A DNA stretch of 64,000 nucleotides from the NCBI GenBank assembly GCA_031267825.1, contig JAIRYJ010000013.1, positions 62,001 through 126,000 of the forward strand, read 5' to 3'. The translations under genes and the position numbers were made by a program. Each line of letters opens with the position of its first letter. The stretch's first letter is position 1. Shown here piece after piece: positions 8,072 through 16,480 of this stretch. This stretch comes from Bifidobacteriaceae bacterium. Its GTDB lineage: Bacteria > Actinomycetota > Actinomycetes > Actinomycetales > WQXJ01. The notes beneath the pieces are model-generated. The model was not told the origin of the DNA and did not search any database. It saw only the letters and a list, made by a program, of their open reading frames with translations.

Positions 8072-9490
8072 TTAGATGGCGCTGTCTGTATCAGACGTCA
8101 CCTCAGTCAACCTGGTTGGGCCTTGGACCTGACGTTGCGACCAAGGATGAAATGGCACCTCATTTAGCTGCTTTTCTAACTCGTCAACCCTGGCGTCGAG
8201 AACCTGAACATCCCGCATGATTGCCGCCAGCGCTGTCACATCAACCGCTTTGGCCATCGGCAAGCGACAGGAGACAAAACTCACCATCTCGACTGAATCG
8301 TCAGCCGCCCTGGTGAAGTACGGCACCGGTTCAGGCCGCTCAAATCCATCAATCCCTGCCTGGATGGCCGCGAAGTTGACCACTGTGAGGGACTGGTCAA
8401 CGGTCATTTGAACAGTTGACAATGTCGCCTCAACAGTCGCGATGATCTCTTTGAGGGCTTGGCGGCAAGCCACGATCAGCTCTGAGGCAGCCTGACGCTG
8501 GTCCATGTGATCAGACCCGCCGGCCATTAGCTGATCTTCGATCGGACCTAATGAACGGGAGAATTTTGACCCGTTACCAGCGAAATCGGTGTAGATCAGA
8601 ACTGGCAGCAGCAAACCCACTAGCAGCGCGAACGGGATTACCACAATCATTTGCAGCGGATCGGATTGGTTACCGGCTGATTGCGCCCTGACAAAGGCCG
8701 CGACCGCGCCGATAACCCCCAACGCCAACGCCGCGGCAAGATAACCGTTCCGCTTCCAGATCAATTTGGCTTGCGATTCTGGCGTGCCATCACCCTCATA
8801 GGCCGCCTCGCGATGCTGATTTTGGGCGATTCCTGCCTGCCTGGCGGTCCAGTAGGTGCCTAAGAGCAAGCCAATAGCCCCGAATAGAGCCATTGTCCAG
8901 GCGCCCCAGTTGCTTTGAGGGTTCATCAGATCAACCCCGAAGCGGTCACACAGCAACGCCCAGATTCCCAGGCCGTCAATGATGCTCAAGGCGATGATCG
9001 CGGGCTGCAACCAGCCGGCCGATAAGAAATGATGCCTAGCGCCACGGTTGGTGTCGCGCCTGATCTTGTCCCCCCGGCTCTGAATCCAGCCGGCCGCTTG
9101 ATCGACGCTGCCGGACGTTGAATAGACCGGGTCCTTGATGCGGTCCGCCACCCACTTGCTAGCGGCTTGCACCATGGCATGGACCCGAGCTAGCAGGCCT
9201 CGCACCGGATCTGATACCGCCTCCACCATGGGCGTTAAGGTGCCATCGATCTGGTCGGCCAGGAATTTGGTCGCGGCCTCCTCCTCCGGTGCGGTCAGAG
9301 ACTCAGTGATGGGCTGGGTGAAAGCGGGCACGTCGAGCAGCAGGATCTCTTTGGCCGCGGTGGTTCCACGCCAGAACGTTTCGTGTGAGATGCCTTGTCG
9401 CATGGCTTCCGAATACTCGTATTTCGGTGTCCTGTGTTCAAGGGCCGGGCCATCTCCGATTGGTGAGGTGGTCCCAGTTGTCGTTGTCAT
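8072..9490 (-). CDS. Four-TM membrane protein of unknown function
   Basis: I do not recognise a family. The 472-residue protein has about 160 hydrophilic residues, then four predicted membrane helices in two pairs (about 162-181, 197-216, 248-267 and 280-300). A long C-terminal cytoplasmic region follows, with a probable coiled coil (about 418-447, IMRDVQVLDARVDELEKQLN). The segment between the pairs carries Gln/His/Glu-rich sequence. A GGAAGG site sits about 8 bases before the ATG. The gene lies downstream of the OmpA-like gene on the same strand with a 206-base gap containing a hairpin, so they may be transcribed together or separately. The pairing of a polytopic protein with a peptidoglycan-binding partner resembles ion-driven motor complexes in outline only; MotA-type features are not visible. 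Confidence 0.6.
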   Translation of the reverse strand: MTTTTGTTSPIGDGPALEHRTPKYEYSEAMRQGISHETFWRGTTAAKEILLLDVPAFTQPITESLTAPEEEAATKFLADQIDGTLTPMVEAVSDPVRGLLARVHAMVQAASKWVADRIKDPVYSTSGSVDQAAGWIQSRGDKIRRDTNRGARHHFLSAGWLQPAIIALSIIDGLGIWALLCDRFGVDLMNPQSNWGAWTMALFGAIGLLLGTYWTARQAGIAQNQHREAAYEGDGTPESQAKLIWKRNGYLAAALALGVIGAVAAFVRAQSAGNQSDPLQMIVVIPFALLVGLLLPVLIYTDFAGNGSKFSRSLGPIEDQLMAGGSDHMDQRQAASELIVACRQALKEIIATVEATLSTVQMTVDQSLTVVNFAAIQAGIDGFERPEPVPYFTRAADDSVEMVSFVSCRLPMAKAVDVTALAAIMRDVQVLDARVDELEKQLNEVPFHPWSQRQVQGPTRLTEVTSDTDSAI

Positions 9491-9588
9491 TGTTTTGCCT
9501 TCCGTTTAGTTAGTTGGTTTGTTCGGTCGTTGGTTGTTGTCTGGTGGCCGCCTTGGGCTGGTTTGGTAGCCCAGACGGCTGGGAAATT

Positions 9589-9624
9589 GGACGATGCCGC
9601 CGCCCCGAGGTGACGGCATCGTCC
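9589..9624. terminator. Hairpin built from two inverted copies of the dispersed motif
   Basis: GGACGATGCCG and CGGCATCGTCC form a perfect 11-bp stem with a 14-base loop, located 73 bases after the stop of the OmpA-like gene in its direction of transcription. Each arm is a copy of the GGACGGCATCGTCC-type motif found throughout the window. It may act as a terminator, although no T run follows. Confidence 0.5.
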
Positions 9625-9696
9625 TAGTAGCGCTGAAGGGTGGCGGTACCTGACGGGACCCGCTACCTGGCGGGCCGCTGAACCCGGCTTGTCGGC

Positions 9697-11064
9697 TCAG
9701 GCAGCCAGCGCTGATGGTGGTGTGATGGTGATGATGACCACGGCGTTGTCGGCTGAAGCCGGGTCGGTCGGGTTGGGGGCGCCCTCGTTGCCGAAGCCTT
9801 CGGCCTTGACTTGGCCGCCAGGCATTCCGAAGTCCTCGATCAGGACCTGAGCGACCAGTTCAGCCCGCCGCTGAGAGATGGCGATCGAATTGGCTGGGTT
9901 GTCTACCGGTTGGCCGTCGGCTTTTAGTGGGCCAGGCCAGGCGGTGAATCCCTTACAAAGCACTGTCGCTTCGGGGCTCAGATGGCTGGCGCAGTCCCGC
10001 AGATCGGCTACCAAGGCCGCCCGGTCCAGTAACTCGACTTCTTCACGGCTGTTGACCAGCGAGAACCTGGCTGTGGTGGTCACCGCACAAGTGGTTTCCC
10101 CAGTGTCAGGGTTGACGGAGACAGTTGGTGTTTCGGGAACGCCTGAGACGCTGACTGGCGGAATCGGTTCAGTTGATACAGCCTCAGACGGCGGCATGGC
10201 GACGAAGCTGACTTCTTTCACTCCGGCTTGCTCCATCAGCCCTCTGAACAGTCCTTCGACATAAGTCACGTCTTTCGGGTAGAGCTCCTGCGGGCCGGCC
10301 GGTGCTGTCCGGATGAACGTCACAGCCTCGTGGCCCGCTAGCCATGTCGGTATGAACTCGTCGTTCTTGATGGTTTCGAGGACTTGTTCGGTTCCTTCCT
10401 CAGCCCATGACAGTTCGCGCAGATTGGTTGGATCAGCCGTGTCAAGCAGCGTTGAGAAAACCCAAACTGGGGTGGTCTCGGTAAATCTGGAAAATGGTTG
10501 AGCGTCAACCAATCCGAGATAGGTCGCTCGCGCGTCTGTCCCAGGGGTTGGCTGATTCATGTCCGCTAGTAGCGATTCCAGCTTGTCGTTGGTCTGTTTG
10601 ATGACTTGTACCTGCCTGACTTCAACGGTTGGCGCTTCACCGTCAACGTAGGGTGTCAGATCAATCGTCTGGCGTGAACTCTTGCCATCGGCTTCGATCC
10701 TGATGACGTCAAGTGGCCGCTTATCCTTGGCGCACTGGAGGATCGAGTCACTGACGTCCGGTGGCATGGCGTAGGCCGAATCGGTTTCTCCGGGAGCGGT
10801 GTAAGCGACCACACCGCAGCTTTCGGGCGGCGGTGGCGGCGGCCACCAAGCAGCGACGGCCGCGAAGGCCGCTAGAGACGCCACAGTCCCGATCACAACC
10901 TTGGCTGTGGGGCTGAGCTTCTTGGCCGACTGGCGCGACACGCGGGCCGGGCTAAAGCTCCGGTGCCCGGTGGCGAGCCGCCCGGTGTGGACCGAGTGAC
11001 GCAAGCCGATCCGGCTCCGCCGGGTAGCTGAGGCGCCGAATGGACTGCTCCATTGTTTGCTCAT
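9697..11064 (-). CDS. Membrane-anchored protein with C-terminal OmpA-like domain
   Basis: A 455-residue protein with a basic cytoplasmic N-terminus, one membrane helix (about 55-74, ending WW) and a run of six prolines. A large extracytoplasmic region follows. The last 110 residues match the OmpA/MotB peptidoglycan-binding fold: SISQRRAELVAQVLIEDFG, GGQVKAEGFGNEGAPNP and NAVVIITI correspond to the helix, turn and last strand of the family. The middle region (about 85-330) is not recognised; its sequence VWVFSTLLDTADP and following hydrophobic strands suggest an alpha/beta domain. An AAAGGAAG site precedes the ATG by about 6 bases. The protein probably tethers an envelope complex to the cell wall, and its partner may be the four-TM protein encoded downstream. 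Both ideas are inference. Confidence 0.65.
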   Translation of the reverse strand: MSKQWSSPFGASATRRSRIGLRHSVHTGRLATGHRSFSPARVSRQSAKKLSPTAKVVIGTVASLAAFAAVAAWWPPPPPPESCGVVAYTAPGETDSAYAMPPDVSDSILQCAKDKRPLDVIRIEADGKSSRQTIDLTPYVDGEAPTVEVRQVQVIKQTNDKLESLLADMNQPTPGTDARATYLGLVDAQPFSRFTETTPVWVFSTLLDTADPTNLRELSWAEEGTEQVLETIKNDEFIPTWLAGHEAVTFIRTAPAGPQELYPKDVTYVEGLFRGLMEQAGVKEVSFVAMPPSEAVSTEPIPPVSVSGVPETPTVSVNPDTGETTCAVTTTARFSLVNSREEVELLDRAALVADLRDCASHLSPEATVLCKGFTAWPGPLKADGQPVDNPANSIAISQRRAELVAQVLIEDFGMPGGQVKAEGFGNEGAPNPTDPASADNAVVIITITPPSALAA

Positions 11065-11225
11065 TGATGTCTTCCTTTCTTCGTAGTTGGACCCACAGTT
11101 AGGTGGGTTTGATAGGTAATGCCGCGCGGACGGGTTGTTCCCGTGCTGAAACGCCGCCGGGTTTATTTGAACGGATTGTGCTGGCCGGTCTTGAGGTCGG
11201 TTGGTACGGTCCGGGTAGTGGTGTT

Positions 11226-11280
11226 GCTCGCGTCACCAGCCGGGCCCGGCTAGTTACCGGGCCCGGCTGGTGACGCGAGC
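11226..11280. terminator. Very long perfect hairpin after the NYN gene
   Basis: This is a perfect 24-bp inverted repeat (arms 11226-11249 and 11257-11280) with a 7-base loop CTAGTTA, starting 19 bases downstream of the NYN-gene stop. The arms are GC-rich and include CCGGGCCCGG. Its strength and position suit a terminator that isolates the NYN gene from the OmpA-like gene. A perfect stem this long is unusual for a terminator. Confidence 0.7.
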
Positions 11281-11298
11281 GGCGGGCCGACTGGCCCG

Positions 11299-12120
11299 CT
11301 ACGCCGCGATCGCTGGCGGGCTGCCTAAACCAGGCACCGGCCTGACTGACGGCCCGCCAGGGGCGGCCGTCCATCGCGGGCCTGGCTTGGGAATTGGCGC
11401 CGCCGACCGCCGGCTGGCCGGGCGGGGGCGGTGAACAGCCTTGAGTTTGACGCGTGTCCGGCCATCAAAAGCGGCCAACGTCTTGGAACTGGCCGGTGCA
11501 CGGTCAGTCGTTACAATCCAGGTCAGCATGCCTAAGCGTCTTGCCCGGTCCGCCATCGCCGTGAAGGCATGGTCAGCCGAGATGACAACCAGCATCTGCC
11601 AGTATTTCGACATGTGTTCCAGGTTGACCTGGTTGATCAGTGCCAAATCAGCGCCGTCCTTACCTGAACGCACCACGCAACCAACCAGGTGAAGTGGCAG
11701 TGCGAACGAGTAATGATCCCTGGTGAAATGAGACATGCCAACGATCACCTGGTCAGTTTGCTTCAGACCCAGGATCGCCACCGTTGACCAGAACTCGCGG
11801 ACCATCCGCATGGCGTCGAATTTTGTGCCGCCCTGCCAGTTTTCTATGTCCCAGATAACCACCTTGGAGCGGGCCGGCAACACACCTGACTGCTCGTCAG
11901 GCAGCCAGGCCACGGCCTTCCTGTGAATTGGGCACCAGCACTCAGTGGGATGAAGATTGTGCTTGTAGTTGGGCTTGACCCTCATGACTGGCCGCCGGGT
12001 GGGCCAGACTGGTGCGGCCAGAACCGCTGGCGCGGCCGGGGTCGGCATGAAAACCGGCGCGGTCGCCGGTCCCGGTACAGACGTCAAAGATGACGGGTCT
12101 TCTTGAAATGCAACGCTCAA
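11299..12120 (-). CDS. NYN/PIN-like domain protein, putative ribonuclease
   Basis: The central region has the pattern of the NYN branch of PIN-fold nucleases, which cleave RNA using clustered acidic residues. Candidate metal ligands are Asp91 and Glu93 in VVIWDIENW, Asp158 in GKDGADLALI and Asp183 in VVISADHAFT (numbering from the start used here). Just before it is a CWCPIH segment that could bind metal. The C-terminal 60 residues are basic and Pro-rich and may bind nucleic acid. I chose the TTG at 12120 because AGGGAG lies 6 bases upstream. The frame stays open to a TTG at 12201, but that extension crosses a palindrome typical of a leader. The gene is isolated downstream by a strong hairpin. 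The target is unknown. NYN proteins occur in RNA processing, toxin-antitoxin and defence settings. Confidence 0.7.
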   Translation of the reverse strand: MSVAFQEDPSSLTSVPGPATAPVFMPTPAAPAVLAAPVWPTRRPVMRVKPNYKHNLHPTECWCPIHRKAVAWLPDEQSGVLPARSKVVIWDIENWQGGTKFDAMRMVREFWSTVAILGLKQTDQVIVGMSHFTRDHYSFALPLHLVGCVVRSGKDGADLALINQVNLEHMSKYWQMLVVISADHAFTAMADRARRLGMLTWIVTTDRAPASSKTLAAFDGRTRVKLKAVHRPRPASRRSAAPIPKPGPRWTAAPGGPSVRPVPGLGSPPAIAA

Positions 12121-12141
12121 CAGAGTCTCCCTCTTGTAGGT

Positions 12142-12158
12142 GGACACTTCTTGTGTCC
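12142..12158. promoter_or_regulatory. Palindrome in the leader of the NYN gene
   Basis: GGACAC and GTGTCC flank a 5-base centre, 22 bases upstream of the preferred start of the NYN gene. It could be an operator or a leader hairpin. Its presence supports the shorter coding sequence. Confidence 0.35.
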
Positions 12159-12314
12159 GTTGCACAGATATGCCGCGCCGAATAGAGGGATTCGTCGTCA
12201 AATGAACCGGTCTAGTTAATCAATTTGGTCGCTTGGTCCTCACCGGCTCCGCGCGAAGAAGGCCGAACCCGCGCACCCAACCGGGTGGACGGCATCGTCC
12301 AGGGGCTTACACGG

Positions 12315-12360
12315 CCAAACACGACGTGCCCGCCAAACACGAGCACGCCCAAACATGGCG
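12315..12360. repeat. Three spaced copies of CCAAACA-type repeat
   Basis: CCAAAC begins at 12315, 12333 and 12349, each followed by AC or ATG and GC-rich spacers. On the minus strand this reads as iterated CGTGTTTGG (the first copy differs at one base). The array ends 5 bases before the stop of the gene at 12365 and lies about 195-240 bases upstream of the NYN start. A copy of the dispersed palindrome lies just beside it (12287-12300). It may be a protein-binding array. It is too short and irregular for CRISPR. Confidence 0.4.
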
Positions 12361-12364
12361 TGGC

Positions 12365-13453
12365 CTAAGGCTGGTTGATTGCCCCGTTCAGGTCGATAAA
12401 ACGGGCGGGGCGAACCGAGGGTGTCGGCGACTCAAGCAGACGGCTGAGTTCAGCCAGTATGGCATCGCGTGCTCCGGGGCCGGTCGATGGCGCGTGCTGA
12501 GTCGCCCACGGGTTAACCTCCCAGTCGTCGCCTAACTGGGTCATCCTGTTTAGCATTAGCGCACCTGGGTCAGCCGACGAAGGCCGCTCCCCCTTGTTTT
12601 CGATGGTGTCTTGTTCCTGCCGCAGGATGGTCCGCAGCGGTGGCTGCAGGCCACTGGTCCGCGCCGCCTCCTCATGCCATTCGTAGTTATCGCCCAAGCA
12701 TCGAATGGTGAAACGGGGCCAATTGGTGGCGAAGGCGATGATCGGGAACAGGTCAGAGACGGTCGACCACCACGACACCTCCTTGGCGGGCAGGTCAATG
12801 AACATGCCTTGGTCACCCCAAGCCCAAGTCTGTTCGGGGTCTTCAACGCCAAGCGCCTGCCATGCGGGGTCTTCCCAGATCGGGCGGTTCCCCCGGAGCA
12901 TGGCTTTCGTGACCCGCTTGGCTACCTTCTTGGGGGACAGTAGCGCGATATCCTCCGGCAGCGCGTCGGCCGCGACTGACCAGACGGCGCCGTCCTTAAA
13001 CCGCACTGAGACGGCCGTCTCATATTCCTGATCGCCGAGTTCTAGGTCATCATCCTCATCCGGGGTGTCGCCATACGTGTCCTCAGTGAACTGTAGTTTG
13101 ACGCCCGCCGCCCGGGCGATCCCAGACATTCCATAAGGCGACCAGACTGGCATCCAACCTGGCCACAGCTTCTCAAACAGACAGCAAGCCAGCCGGGGTT
13201 TGATGCCGTCACTGTCGAACCAGATAATCCGGCGCTGGTCCAGGTCAAGCGTTAATCCGCCTTCGCCCTCGACATCATCGAGCCAATCTGACGGGTCGTT
13301 GGCGTCTTGCGGCTCCAGCGAGCGGATGCGCGCCAAGGTCACGGTGGGGCCGTCTAGCAGCAGGTCCCGGCTGATCTCGGCCGCTCCCCAATGGTCGTAG
13401 TAAAGCTCTGTCCGTGACCCTTCAACAATGGCGTAATTCGCTCTGGCCCCCAT
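12365..13453 (-). CDS. Protein of unknown function (GARAN-type N-terminus)
   Basis: A 362-residue soluble protein without signal peptide or membrane helix. The N-terminus MGARANYAIVEGSRTELYYD is similar to that of uncharacterised actinobacterial proteins I recall with the same GARAN and YxHWGA pattern, but I know no function for them. Other visible segments are WLDDVEGEGGLTLDLDQRRI, IWFDSDGIKP and many Trp and acidic residues (for example ED-rich around residues 130-140). The ATG at 13453 has GAGGTG 4 bases upstream. A start at 13486 is in frame but has no such site. It is divergent from the TIR-pentapeptide gene with a 156-base shared promoter region, and upstream of the NYN gene on the same strand. 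Its small distance to two potential defence genes is the only hint about its role. Confidence 0.6.
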   Translation of the reverse strand: MGARANYAIVEGSRTELYYDHWGAAEISRDLLLDGPTVTLARIRSLEPQDANDPSDWLDDVEGEGGLTLDLDQRRIIWFDSDGIKPRLACCLFEKLWPGWMPVWSPYGMSGIARAAGVKLQFTEDTYGDTPDEDDDLELGDQEYETAVSVRFKDGAVWSVAADALPEDIALLSPKKVAKRVTKAMLRGNRPIWEDPAWQALGVEDPEQTWAWGDQGMFIDLPAKEVSWWSTVSDLFPIIAFATNWPRFTIRCLGDNYEWHEEAARTSGLQPPLRTILRQEQDTIENKGERPSSADPGALMLNRMTQLGDDWEVNPWATQHAPSTGPGARDAILAELSRLLESPTPSVRPARFIDLNGAINQP

Positions 13454-13609
13454 GGCACACCTCACATTATTGGCGACTTCTGTCACCTCAGCTTAACGCC
13501 TGGCAGGCTAGCATCCCACGAGATCCGCGGCCTCGCCCGCGAGTTCTAGCTGACCGATCCGCCGGTAAGATTGCCCGCGACCCAACAACGTCTAAACGGG
13601 AAGCGGGCC

Positions 13610-14791
13610 ATGGCGCACGATGTCTTCATTTCCCACTCCTCAGCGGACAAAGCCACCGCTGACGCGGCCTGTCACGCCCTTGAACAAGCCGGTACGCGGT
13701 GTTGGATAGCGCCCCGCGATGAGACTGCCGGGATAAGGTACTTCAGCCAGATTTCAACCGCCATTGAGGCGTGCCAACTGATGGTCTTGGTCTTCTCCGC
13801 CAAAGCCAACATGTCGCAGGACGTCATCAATGAGGTGGGCTTGGCCTTCAATAGTGGCAAGCCGGTGCTGCCGTTCCGGATCGAGAACGTTCTTCCCCAG
13901 TTAGATCTGTCATACCTGCTGCAAGGCGTTCATTGGCTCGACGCCCATCCAGACCCGGATGGTTTCGCCAATTTGGTTGACCATGTGCAACGCCATTTGC
14001 GGGCCGAGGCTCAGACCGCCAGGCCGGTAACCCAACCGCCGCCGTTAGGTCTTCCAGCCGAGCGGTCAGGGGTTGATCCGGCCGAGGTGGTTCCGCTGGT
14101 CGGTCCATCCCCGCGGTCAGTGGACGATGCCGTCCCACCAGTTCCCGCCACACAGTCATCACCCAGCTCGGCTGGTCCGGGCAAGCCGCATCTGGCCACC
14201 GCACCTCAAACTGGCGTGATCAAGGCCGGTGGTCGTTACGCCGGTCAGATTTTCAGTGGCTTAGTTATGACCGGCGTCAACGCTAAGGGCTGCAATTTCA
14301 CCCGGGCGGTCTTCCGTGGCACTGACCTGCGTGGCGCGCGCTTGGAGAGCGCCATCCTGACCAGCGCGAATCTGGAAGGCGCATTGCTCGACGGGGCTCG
14401 GTTGTACGACTCTCGGATCGACTTCGCCAATCTGCAAGACGCTTCCTGCGTTCAGGCTAATTTTGAGTATGCCCGTTTGACTCGTTCCGATCTGCGCCGG
14501 GCGGACCTGACCGGCGCGAGGTTTGTTCTGCTTGATGGCCATGAAGCTGTTTTTGAAGACGCCATCGCCTGCGGCGCTGACTTCACCAAGTCACTGTTGA
14601 ATGATGCCGAGTTCGGTTCAGCTAACTTACGTGGCGCCAACTTCACTGAGGCGGTGCTCGACGGCTGTTCATTGGTGGGCGCCGATCTAACCGGCGCCCA
14701 CGGGTTGAGCCTTGAGCGGCTCAGGGCCGCCATCATTGACGACTCGACGGTCCTTGACCGTGTTTGGCGTGACCGGCTCGGCACCCTCTAA
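13610..14791 (+). CDS. TIR domain protein with C-terminal pentapeptide repeats
   Basis: The first 130 of 393 residues form a bacterial TIR domain: DVFISHSSADKATADAACH, CWIAPRDETAGIRYFSQIST, LMVLVFSAKANMSQDVINEV and GKPVLPFRI. Glu75 in VINEV sits where the catalytic glutamate of NAD-cleaving TIR enzymes lies. A Pro-rich linker follows (about 131-200), and a copy of the dispersed motif encodes SVDDAVP within it at 14122-14135. From about 205 to 380 come repeated A(D/N)LxG-type pentapeptides such as CNFTRAVFRGTDLRGARLES, which build a right-handed beta-helix. TIR domains in bacteria act in antiphage NAD depletion or signalling; here the beta-helix may sense a partner. The ATG at 13610 starts directly at the domain; an upstream TTG at 13571 is possible. 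It is unpaired with any recognised effector operon. Confidence 0.85.
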   Translation: MAHDVFISHSSADKATADAACHALEQAGTRCWIAPRDETAGIRYFSQISTAIEACQLMVLVFSAKANMSQDVINEVGLAFNSGKPVLPFRIENVLPQLDLSYLLQGVHWLDAHPDPDGFANLVDHVQRHLRAEAQTARPVTQPPPLGLPAERSGVDPAEVVPLVGPSPRSVDDAVPPVPATQSSPSSAGPGKPHLATAPQTGVIKAGGRYAGQIFSGLVMTGVNAKGCNFTRAVFRGTDLRGARLESAILTSANLEGALLDGARLYDSRIDFANLQDASCVQANFEYARLTRSDLRRADLTGARFVLLDGHEAVFEDAIACGADFTKSLLNDAEFGSANLRGANFTEAVLDGCSLVGADLTGAHGLSLERLRAAIIDDSTVLDRVWRDRLGTL

Positions 14792-14817
14792 ACCCGGACA
14801 CCTGACAAATCGTCCTC

Positions 14818-15582
14818 TCAAACCGCGACGGTTGGCGCTGGGCTGGCGAAACGGCTGGCCAGCTTTGAACCGCCGCGATAGATCGCGGCCTGGAGCATTA
14901 ACGCTCCAACTACTAACGGAGTAATTGGCAGCAGATACAGGATCGGTAGCCCCACCAGGTTGTGCAAGGCGACCAGAATGTCGGCGCCCTCCGGGTCGAA
15001 GAAGTAGAAATAGTTCGCGTTCGGTAACCAGGTCAGCCTTAAGGCGGCGTTGAGCAACGCCATGATGCCAACTAGTACCGCGAAGTAGCCTAAAGTCTTG
15101 AAGGCCTCTTTGTAACCCGGCCGGTAAAGACCCAAACAGGCGATCATCGCACCGAGCACAACATTCAGGCCATGCGACCCGAAGAACCCGATCGACAGTG
15201 GCGAGAAAACCCCGACTCCTTCAATTCCGGTGGCCGGGGAGAATAACGCCAGAAAGCCAGCCAAGCAGCCAATGAAGTAGCAGAAGCCGCGCAGGGCACG
15301 GATTTTGAACACGATCGCTGGGATCAAAGCGAAGGTCACAAGTGAACAGAGCTGTAACGGCATGTTGTAGATCACATGGGCTGGGAACAGCCCTGTTGTG
15401 ACCAGCCCGGTCATGTAAAGCACAAAGCAAACCAGGTTCGCCACGGCTCCGCCGACTAGCAGGCGTCGGCGTCCAGTCTGGTCAAGTCGGCGCCCAAAGC
15501 CGTAGATGGCTATCGCCACCATCAACAGGACACCAAGAAAGGCGAACCAAGGCGCGGAGAAGACATATATCGGAGGATTCAT
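14818..15582 (-). CDS. YwaF-like (TIGR02206) integral membrane protein
   Basis: A 254-residue protein with about seven membrane helices. It ends with the family hallmark NYFYFFDPEGADILVAL followed by PILYLLPITPLVVGA, typical of the YwaF/TIGR02206 group of unknown function. Other helices include FAFLGVLLMVAIAIYGFG and LVGIMALLNAAL. The start MNPPIYVFSAPWFAF at 15582 matches the family N-terminus; an upstream in-frame ATG at 15657 would add 25 basic residues and is less likely. TATAGT at 15629-15634 with TGACTT 17 bases further upstream could be its promoter. It lies downstream of rplA on the same strand but has its own promoter-like sequence, so it need not belong to the ribosomal operon. Confidence 0.75.
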   Translation of the reverse strand: MNPPIYVFSAPWFAFLGVLLMVAIAIYGFGRRLDQTGRRRLLVGGAVANLVCFVLYMTGLVTTGLFPAHVIYNMPLQLCSLVTFALIPAIVFKIRALRGFCYFIGCLAGFLALFSPATGIEGVGVFSPLSIGFFGSHGLNVVLGAMIACLGLYRPGYKEAFKTLGYFAVLVGIMALLNAALRLTWLPNANYFYFFDPEGADILVALHNLVGLPILYLLPITPLVVGALMLQAAIYRGGSKLASRFASPAPTVAV

Positions 15583-15628
15583 CAGGCGTTGCGGGCCTTT
15601 CCATCGGGGCAGGGGCGATCTCCTTGGA

Positions 15629-15657
15629 ACTATACGGCTTACAGCCCACCAAGTCAC
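15629..15657 (-). promoter_or_regulatory. Putative sigma-A-type promoter for the YwaF-like gene
   Basis: On the minus strand TGACTT (plus 15651-15656) and TATAGT (plus 15629-15634) are separated by about 16 bases, about 47 bases upstream of the ATG at 15582. The spacing and -10 match are reasonable for a vegetative promoter. This is a visual match only. Confidence 0.35.
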
Positions 15658-15697
15658 CCATCGGCTTGGCTCAACATCTCCTCAAATGAGGCCGGGG

Positions 15698-16411
15698 TTA
15701 GGCGTCTTCGGTCAGGAGATTACGTGTTTTGGTGATGTCGAGTGGGATGCCAGGTCCCATCGTTGTGGCTAGCGTCCCTTTGAGCAGGTAGCGGCCTTTG
15801 GAGGTGGCAGGCTTGAGGCGAGTGACCTCTTCTAACGCCGTAGCGTAGTTTTCAACTAGAGCCTGGTCAGTGAAGCTGGCTTTACCGATGATGAAATGCA
15901 AGTTGGCGTGCCGGTCAACCCGGAACTCGATTTTGCCGCCTTTGATATCGCTGACAGCTTTAGCCACATCCATTGTCACGGTGCCGGTCTTGGGGTTGGG
16001 CATTAGGCCGCGTGGGCCTAGGACGCGGCCGAGCCGACCAACTTTACCCATCAGGTCGGGGGTGGCGACGGCGGCGTCAAAATCGGTCCAACCGCCGGCT
16101 ACGCGCTCGATCAGGTCATCGGAGCCGACTTCATCAGCTCCAGCTTCGATGGCTTGGGCGGCTTTATCGCCTTGGGCGAATACCACCACGCGGGCAACTT
16201 TGCCCGTGCCGTGCGGCAGGTTCACTGTGCCGCGAACCATCTGATCGGCTTTGCGTGGGTCTACACCCAACCGGAAAGCGACCTCGATGGTTTGGTCAAA
16301 CTTGGTGTCGGCGGTCTTTTTGGCCAGCCGGACCGCTTCGAGCGGTGAATAATGCTCGGTCCGGTCAACTAGGAGAGCGGCCCTCTTGTAGGCCTTGGAG
16401 CGCTGTGTCAT
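15698..16411 (-). CDS. rplA: 50S ribosomal protein L1
   Basis: Binds 23S rRNA at the L1 stalk and helps release deacylated tRNA from the E site. In many bacteria it also represses its own L11 operon by binding the mRNA. The 237 residues match the family: [16 protein letters not shown] at the N-terminus, and the signature [20 protein letters not shown] followed by [11 protein letters not shown]. It lies 69 bases downstream of rplK, the standard order. No L1-binding leader was worked out here. Confidence 0.98.
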   Translation of the reverse strand: MTQRSKAYKRAALLVDRTEHYSPLEAVRLAKKTADTKFDQTIEVAFRLGVDPRKADQMVRGTVNLPHGTGKVARVVVFAQGDKAAQAIEAGADEVGSDDLIERVAGGWTDFDAAVATPDLMGKVGRLGRVLGPRGLMPNPKTGTVTMDVAKAVSDIKGGKIEFRVDRHANLHFIIGKASFTDQALVENYATALEEVTRLKPATSKGRYLLKGTLATTMGPGIPLDITKTRNLLTEDA

Positions 16412-16480
16412 CTGCTGTTCCTTTGCTTCGCAGTTGTGGTCTGGGCCAGCGCGGCCCTGCCACTGATGGTTGTTGTTTGA

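Noticed and set aside
8072-11064. Zorya-type ZorA/ZorB pair
   Set aside because: The four-TM protein lacks visible MotA-like features, the order is reversed, and no ZorC, ZorD or ZorE-like gene is present; only the OmpA-like anchor fits.
12315-12360. Possible CRISPR array
   Set aside because: Only three short repeats of about 7-9 bases with 10-base spacers, no cas genes nearby and no spacer-length regularity.
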